Positions 58,596-64,000 of a stretch of DNA of 64,000 nt are shown here, one piece after another. Within the stretch, counting starts at the first letter, position 1; each line of letters starts with the position of its first letter. The DNA comes from Sequoia sempervirens. Its lineage: Eukaryota; Streptophyta; Pinopsida; Cupressales; Cupressaceae. The stretch is taken from contig VDFB02000001.1 of the NCBI GenBank assembly GCA_007258455.2, positions 14,157,747 through 14,221,746 of the forward strand, given 5' to 3'. Position numbers and translations under genes: made by a program. Below the pieces are notes generated by a model that did not search any database, was not told the DNA's origin, and worked only from the letters and a program-made list of their open reading frames with translations.

Positions 58596-59840
58596 ATACT
58601 CAACTAGGCCACGCAAGTATCTCAGGATATGCTTTGTTGCAACTAGATGTATTTGCCTCGGTTCACACATGAACTGACTAAGTGCACTCACTGCATAGCA
58701 AATATCCAGTCTAGTATTGACTAGATACATCAACGATCCAATCAACTGCCTGTACATCATGGAATCCACCAGATCTGAACTAGCTGCAGCCTCTTTCAAC
58801 TTATGCAAGTTGGTCTCCATAGGCGTAGACATGAATTCGCAATCCATCATACCAAATCTCTTTAGAATATCAATAGTATACTTCCCTTGACTTAGAATCA
58901 TCTCATCTAGCTTCTGCCATACTTCTAAGCCAAGGAAGCAATGCATGAGACCAAGATCATTCATTTCAAATTCAGAGGATAACTCCTTGCATTTGATAAT
59001 GAGGTGATCTTCTCCAGTAAGAATCAAATCAACATACAAAACCAAAATCAATGCTTCACCATCAATTACCTTAAAGTATAGGTTTGAATCAGCATCATTC
59101 TTGGAGAAACCCAAGCTCATCAGGTAACGATCAATCCTTTTGTACCAAGCACGCGGAGCCTGCTTAAGGCAATACAAAGCCTTCTTCAGTCTGCACACAT
59201 GAGACTCCTTCCCATGCAACTCAAAACCATCAGGTTGCTCAATGTATACCCCTTCCTCAATTACACCATTTAGAAATGTTGTCTTCACGTCCATCTAGTG
59301 AATCTTCCATCCTGTAGATGTTGCATTAGTAATGATGGTCCTAACTGAAGTATAACGAGCAACTGGAGCAAAGGTTTCCTCATAGTCAACTCCCTGTTTC
59401 TGTGAGAATCCTCTAGCCACGAACCTAGCCTTGTACTTCTCAATGCTCCCATCAGTCGCATGCTTGATCTTGAAGAGCCACTTAGAAGATACCACAGATT
59501 TTCCTTCGAGTCTAGGTACGATGTCCCAAACATCATTCTTAAGAATAGATTGATACTCCTCAGCCATAGCATTTCTCCAAACCTGCTAACTAGAAGCTTC
59601 CTCAACATTGGAAGGCTCGAACTCAATAATCTGACTCATTAATGCTACAAAACTGGAAAACTTATTAGGTTTCTTACTTTCTCTAAAAGTTCCTCTCGGA
59701 GCTGCAAACCTTTCTGCCTCCTGCATTGTTTGCCTGGCCCAAAGAGGTCTTTTTCTTCCAATCACAATATCTGAAGGCCCATCAATAGGTTCCAAGGGCT
59801 CCACTGGATCATCATCTTCTTTAGGTTCTGGAGCCTCCCT
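58596..59840 (-). pseudogene. Copia reverse transcriptase
   Basis: One minus-strand frame with TAG at about 59585 and TAG at 59295-59297. It contains MAEEYQSILKNDVWDIV, KYKARFVARGFSQKQG, YEETFAPVARYTSVRT, MDVKTTFLNG, LKKALYCLKQAPRAWYKRID, LGLMHCFLGLE and YRQLIGSLMYL, the usual Copia RT blocks. The TAG before MDVKTTFLNG stands where Copia elements have Gln (HQMDVKTAF). The active site reads LYVDLILTG instead of LYVDDLILTG, so an in-frame 3-base loss removed one catalytic Asp. The frame ends in RYLRGLVEYC at the nested insertion and continues at 42314. Confidence 0.92.
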
Positions 59841-61295
59841 CTAAATCTTAGGAGCATGGTCAACTTCCATATCCTGAGGAGACTCTTCATTATCAATCTC
59901 CATATGAGTGCCCTTGGATCTTCTAAATGCAACATCCTCTTCAAATGTGGCATCTCTACTGATCTCAAGCAACTTCTGACCCGGAAAGTAGATTTTGTAG
60001 GCTTTTGATGTCTCACTATAACCTAAAAATATCCCCTTCTTTCCAGAAGGTTCCAACTTTGTCCTCTTGTCCCTCGGTACATGAACATACACTAGACAAC
60101 CAAAGATCCTCAAATGACTTACTTTCGGCTTCACCTCTGTGAATGCTTCTTCGAGAGTCATGTTCTCCAAAATGCAATGAGGGCTTCTATTTTGGACATA
60201 AACAGTTGTTTTGGATGCTTTAGCCCAAAGGAAGGTTTGCAGATCTTGGTCATGAATCATGGCTTTAGCTGCTTCCACAATAGATCTGTTCTTCCTTTCA
60301 GCAACACCGTTCTGTTGAGGATTATAAGGGGCACAGAACTCCCTCTTAATCCCAGCTTCAATGCAAAAGTTACAGAAGCTACTGGAAATGTACTCTCCAC
60401 TGTTATCGGATCTCAGAACCTTGATCCTCTTCCTAGACAAGTTCTCTACCTGGGCTTTGAATTCTTTGAACCTCTCTAATACCTCCTCAAATTCTTTAGA
60501 TTTCAAGAAATAAATCCAAATCTTTCTAGAGTAATCATCAATAAAAATAATGTAATACAAGAAACCACTCAAAGAAGCAACAGACATTGGACCACATAAA
60601 TCAGAATGAATAAGATCTAGAATACATTTAGATCTACTTTCACTACTATGAAATGGACCTTTAGTGTTCTTACCCAATGCGCAACCTCTGCAAGTGCCTT
60701 CATGCTCCTGGTTGAGTTTCGAAAGGCCTAAAACCATCTTCTCCATGGTAGGAACTGCTCGAAAGTGAAGGTAAGCAAATCTTCTATGCCATAGTTCACA
60801 TGAACTTGAAGAATCATGCACCAATGCCTGAAGTGGACGAGTGCAAAGTCTATAGAGGCTTTCATGTCGAACTCCAATCACCCGAGCAGTCTTGATATTA
60901 GAGTTCTTCGTCCATGCAAGAACTTTGCCTTCTGAAAATGCAATTTGGTATCCCTTGTCCTCCAAGGCTGAAATTGAGACAAGGTTTTTCTTGATGCCCG
61001 AAACAAATAGCACATCACTCAACTACAAGGAAATGCCAGAATCCAATTGAAGATAGGAGGTCCCAACTCCTTTCACAGAATAGCAAGCATCATCTCCAAT
61101 AATGACTTATTCACTAGAATCTCTCTCCACCAAATCAGTTAGATGCCCTCTGAATCCGGTAATGTGGTGGGAGGCACCACTATCAATTAGCCAAGTATTG
61201 TTGTCAATAGGCACACTACTTGAAAGAGCTGAATAGAATAGGAAACCACCTGAATCCTTTTGCGGACAGATCTCATCAACATCAGCAATGGAAGC
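59841..61295 (-). pseudogene. Copia protease and integrase
   Basis: In frame with gag. After the gag-end TAG the protease motif NTWLIDSGASHHITGF lies near 61190. Stops follow near 61104 and 61023, then a 393-codon open piece to TAG 59841-59843. The pre-integrase zinc part has CELWHRRFAYLHF and TCRGCALGKNTKGPF. The integrase core has IHSDLCGPM and RSDNSGEYIS for the two Asp and NPQQNGVAERKNRSIVEAA for the Glu. GCLVYVHVPRDKRTKLEPSG and GIFLGYSETSKAYKIY end the domain. Integrase before RT is diagnostic of Copia. Confidence 0.93.
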
Positions 61296-62057
61296 CTACT
61301 GCTTAGGCCTGGTTGGATTGAAACATTGAACACAAGATAGATTCTTCTTCTTCTTGAATGCAGGAGCACCATCAAATCCCTTATCTCTATTCCTCTTGAA
61401 ATATCCTTTCTTTCCATCTTTCCCTTTCTTCTTCGAGGATTGAGTGGCAAGAACATGAATGTCTTCATTAGTAGAGCTTTGACCAATACCTCTCACAGCC
61501 AATCTAGACTCTTCTTGAATACAATCCGCCCTCAAACGATCAAACTTGGGAAGTTTCAATCTTGCGTTGATTCCTTGAATGTAAGACTCCCAAGATGAAG
61601 GAAGACCATTAAGAGCCAACATGGTCAAGTCCTTGTCATCAACAATATGACCAATAGTAGAGAGTTGATCTCTCAACTCGGAAATCTTCATGAAGTAAGC
61701 GATGACGGATTCTCCTTTCGCCATCTTGACATGATGAAGTTGTTGCTTTAATGCAAGTGCACGGCTTGTGTTGTTGATCTCATACATCTCCAAAGTCTTA
61801 AGCATCTCTCTCGCTGTCTTCAACTTGGAGATGATTGGGACAATATGGTCCTTCACGGAATCAACTAACATCTTCTTCACTTTAGTGTCTTTCTTCTTCC
61901 ATTGAATCTTCTCTTCCTCATCAGTAGCCTTGGGGGTTTTTCTCTCCACGAACTAAACCAATTCATTTTCCTCCAAGGTGAGCATAATTCTAAATCTCCA
62001 AGATGTGAAATTTGTTGCTCCCTCAAGTCTGTCCCCGATCTTGAGACCATTCACCAT
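61296..62057 (-). pseudogene. gag: Copia gag
   Basis: ATG at 62055-62057, 91 bp after the primer-binding site, gives MVNGLKIGDRLEGATNFTSW, the usual Copia gag opening. A TAG near 61957 interrupts it before FVERKTPKATDEEE. The main body (61949->61296) includes TAREMLKTLEMYEINNTSRA, LALKQQLHHVKMAKGESV and LTMLALNGLPSSWESY, the UBN2-type gag fold. The C-terminus is Lys-rich and ends in a damaged zinc knuckle (CVQCFNPTRP then TAG), so nucleic-acid binding would be lost. Confidence 0.9.
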
Positions 62058-62148
62058 CTTGATGAAGAGATAGAAGTGCTCAAAGATGAGAAAGAGAATA
62101 AAGAGTATCACTGCAAGACTAAATCTGATCAAGTCTTCTTCAAACCCA

Positions 62149-62159
62149 CTCTGATACCA
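62149..62159 (-). other. tRNA-Met primer-binding site of the Copia element
   Basis: Minus strand TGGTATCAGAG directly after the LTR end ACTAACA matches initiator tRNA-Met. Confidence 0.9.
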
Positions 62160-62846
62160 TGTTAGTTTTATGATCAGATGTAAGGTACAGAAAATTAATT
62201 CAAAATCAACACAATAACACAGCAGATACCCTAGGAAAACCCTTCACTTGAGGGAGAAAAACCCAACAACAATATATCACTTATATATTGAATCACAAAG
62301 AATGTCTCCTTTACAATAGAGGCCGATATTAAGGCCAAGAGAAAGCACCACAATCTGATGCAATCACAGCAACACAATGATGCAATTTACTAATGATAAA
62401 ACTCAGCCTTCCACAATATCGATCTGCACTTGATGATGAACTCACACTTGTATATTCAAACTTTAGATGAACAAAATGAATGGATGACAAATGAGGTACA
62501 ACCAATGAGCATATATACAATATGAAGGGAGAGACGTGACTCTACAAGAACAACATGTCGGCCTCTTTCCAAAAATCATGTCTCTTACATACAAGAAGAC
62601 GGCTACATGAATTCGCATCCTTTCATAACAAATCGCACCTACATTAAGCATGATGTCGGCCTCAACAAAGAAATCGTGCCTCTTCATTAATTTGAGCTTC
62701 CATTAATTAATTATCAAAGGATGTGCCTCTTCAAGATAAATCGCTATCTTTATAAATTAAATAGCCATCGGCTATAATTTAATTTATCATCATGTAAAGA
62801 AGATCGGCTGGAAGAAGACACCCGACGCTGTATGATAGCATCGACA
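62160..62846 (-). repeat. 5' LTR of the Copia element
   Basis: 687 bp, partner of 40678-41364, with TTCAT following at 62847-62851. On plus it runs TGTTAGTTTTATGATCAG to GATAGCATCGACA. Confidence 0.95.
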
Positions 62847-62851
62847 TTCAT

Positions 62852-63705
62852 GACTAGATTTCGTGGTGGATCTCATGGGGGTTTTCGCTTCTACAGTTAC
62901 AAAAATATCAATGAGGCAACATGGTGTGCACATCCAGGTCGTTTTGGTAGGCCTTCAACTCGGAAATTGAGGACCCAAACACCTGTATCCGATTTGATTG
63001 GATTTTCTTCTGGCTGCTAACCCTAGTTGAGTTAGGGTTTGGTGATAGAACATCTAAGTTATGCCTGAACTATAAAGGCAAGCATTGTACTCATTTTAAG
63101 GGTTCTTCTTTGGTCTTTTCCTAGATTTTCCTTGGCAAACATTGCAATTCTAGCATTCTGCAACTGTAAAATTGACTTCTATCATCTATGCCTCTCTTTT
63201 AATGAAACTGATCATTTTACCTCTTCTTTCCTTGAATGTGTTGTGTGAATCCTTATTACCTTCATATTTAAGTATTATTTTGTTACTTTCCATTCATATA
63301 TGCAGTGTTATTTAATTTTATAGTTGTTCTACAAATATTCTTTCCTTTTAGCATCTAATCAAACCCCTAACCTTCATGTTACCTCTAGAATTTGACAGAA
63401 TAGAGAATCGTGTAAGTCTTTGGCCCCTTTCATTGATATATTGTGTTGTCTGAAGCAAGAAGAAACATTTTTAATCTTGGTGTATCACCTCCCCTTTCCC
63501 TTTTTATGCATTCCTTCTTTCCCTTTTCCCTTGTGAGTTGATTAGAGTAGAGTAGTGCTAGGATTCTATGTGTTGGGTTGGTCCAACACATCTACACTTA
63601 GATCAAGAGAGGAAGTCGGCCTTCTTCGAAGACTTGACCCTTATCTTACAAGGTCCCACACCTTGAGGTCATTTCCATTGCGTCATTGGAATGTTGAGCC
63701 TATGT
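62852..63705. other. No gene seen
   Basis: Plus strand carries a short frame at 62832-63020 without recognisable motif, then AT- and pyrimidine-rich sequence. It may be leader or LTR of the element whose gag lies at the window edge, but no LTR border or primer-binding site is visible. Confidence 0.4.
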
Positions 63706-64000
63706 TTAGCAGGATGCAATTTCATGTGACAACAAGAACCCAAAATCATTCCTTGCACGAACTCTACAATCCACTACTTTATGACCAAAATGATTGCATG
63801 AAAAGCAATAACCATAGTAAGAGTGTTCGAACTTGGTCACGGGCACATGTCTTGAAGGAAATGATCTTTTGTAGTTACCCTTGTTGTCCTTGTGAGGGAT
63901 ATTACCTTCTTCCTTCTTGGTGCTCTCCCTATTGATGGATCTTTTTATAACATCTCCATTTATCTTCTTTGGGGATTGAGTGGTTTTTGAGTTTTGACCT
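63706..64000 (-). pseudogene. Retroelement gag fragment with CCHC zinc knuckle, cut by the window edge
   Basis: A minus-strand frame is open from the right edge to TAA at 63706-63708. It is basic and Lys/Asn/Ser-rich (KKINGDVIKRSINRESTKKE) and then reads YYGYCFSCNHFGHKVVDCRV, a CX2CX4HX4C zinc knuckle with the aromatic Tyr and GH usual in plant gag proteins. It has no ATG inside the window, which is why a start-based search would miss it. It belongs to another element extending to the right. Copia-type gag is likely. Confidence 0.7.

Larger units (their letters stand above)
40678..62846 (-). mobile_element. Copia element on minus strand, TSD TTCAT, with a 16.3 kb nested insertion
   Basis: TTCAT is duplicated at 40673-40677 and 62847-62851. 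Both LTRs are 687 bp. On the minus strand the order is 5' LTR, primer-binding site, gag, protease, integrase, RT, RNase H, tandem-repeat UTR, polypurine tract, 3' LTR, the Copia order with integrase before RT. The RNase H domain is split by 42315-58595. I counted about 30 LTR differences by eye (roughly 95-96% alike), so it is older than the complete chromovirus. All coding blocks from 62057 down to 58596 share one frame with several nonsense codons. Confidence 0.95.

Noticed and set aside
63555..63935. 126-codon plus-strand frame at the right edge
   Set aside because: It overlaps, on the opposite strand, the better supported gag zinc-knuckle frame at 63706-64000.

Overview
This window looks like intergenic DNA from a very large plant genome, most likely a gymnosperm or conifer. 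That is an inference from its nested long-LTR retrotransposons, many solo LTRs with intact target-site duplications (TSDs), decayed chromovirus and Copia polyproteins, and the lack of any convincing host gene in 64 kb. I saw no rRNA, CRISPR array or bacterial-type operon. The only tRNA-like sequence is the head of a SINE.

Layout. (1) <1-7967: a minus-strand Copia-like element cut by three solo LTRs, each with a TSD (1134-2513, 2906-4866, 4875-6711). (2) 7968-15255: the 3' end of a Ty3 chromovirus with a decayed ~1.6 kb reading frame before its polypurine tract. Its 3' LTR is split by a reversed solo LTR (10139-12050) and by a 1.4 kb inverted-repeat element (12547-13941). (3) 15256-22418: old LTR remnants, a tRNA-derived SINE (16164-16524) and otherwise featureless DNA. 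(4) 22424-32923: a complete Ty3/gypsy chromovirus with CCAAC TSDs, two 1839-bp LTRs about 99% alike by eye, and gag-PR-RT-RNaseH-IN-chromodomain broken by one stop and five frameshifts. A related solo LTR (29714-31646) sits in its 3' LTR. (5) 33032-36089: the 5' LTR, primer-binding site (PBS) and part of gag of a second chromovirus, ending at an LTR of another family (36090-36977). (6) 36978-40672: LTR and PBS remnants. (7) 40678-62846: a minus-strand Copia element with TTCAT TSDs and two 687-bp LTRs. Its RNase H domain is split by a 16.3 kb insertion (42315-58595, TSD ATAC). (8) 62852-64000: unassigned sequence, then a minus-strand gag zinc knuckle at the window edge.

The most unusual content is inside the 16.3 kb insertion. 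Two diverged copies of a long protein-coding region (about 1,000-1,100 codons) lie head to head, at 49972->45159 (-) and 54137->57482 (+). They resemble each other over most of their length, have no recognisable gag, protease, reverse transcriptase or integrase motif, and both start just after a splice-acceptor-like site. They are linked to LTR-like ends and to arrays of ~70-bp repeats carrying AATGCGCCC. This may be an undescribed non-autonomous or gene-carrying LTR element family. Both copies are broken here.

History as read from nesting: Copia insertion, then the 16.3 kb insertion, then an LTR stub within it that is flanked by an unusual 270-bp direct repeat. Elsewhere, chromovirus insertions were followed by related solo LTRs. 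Many nonsense codons are TAG where CAG is expected, which fits decay of methylated CHG sites.
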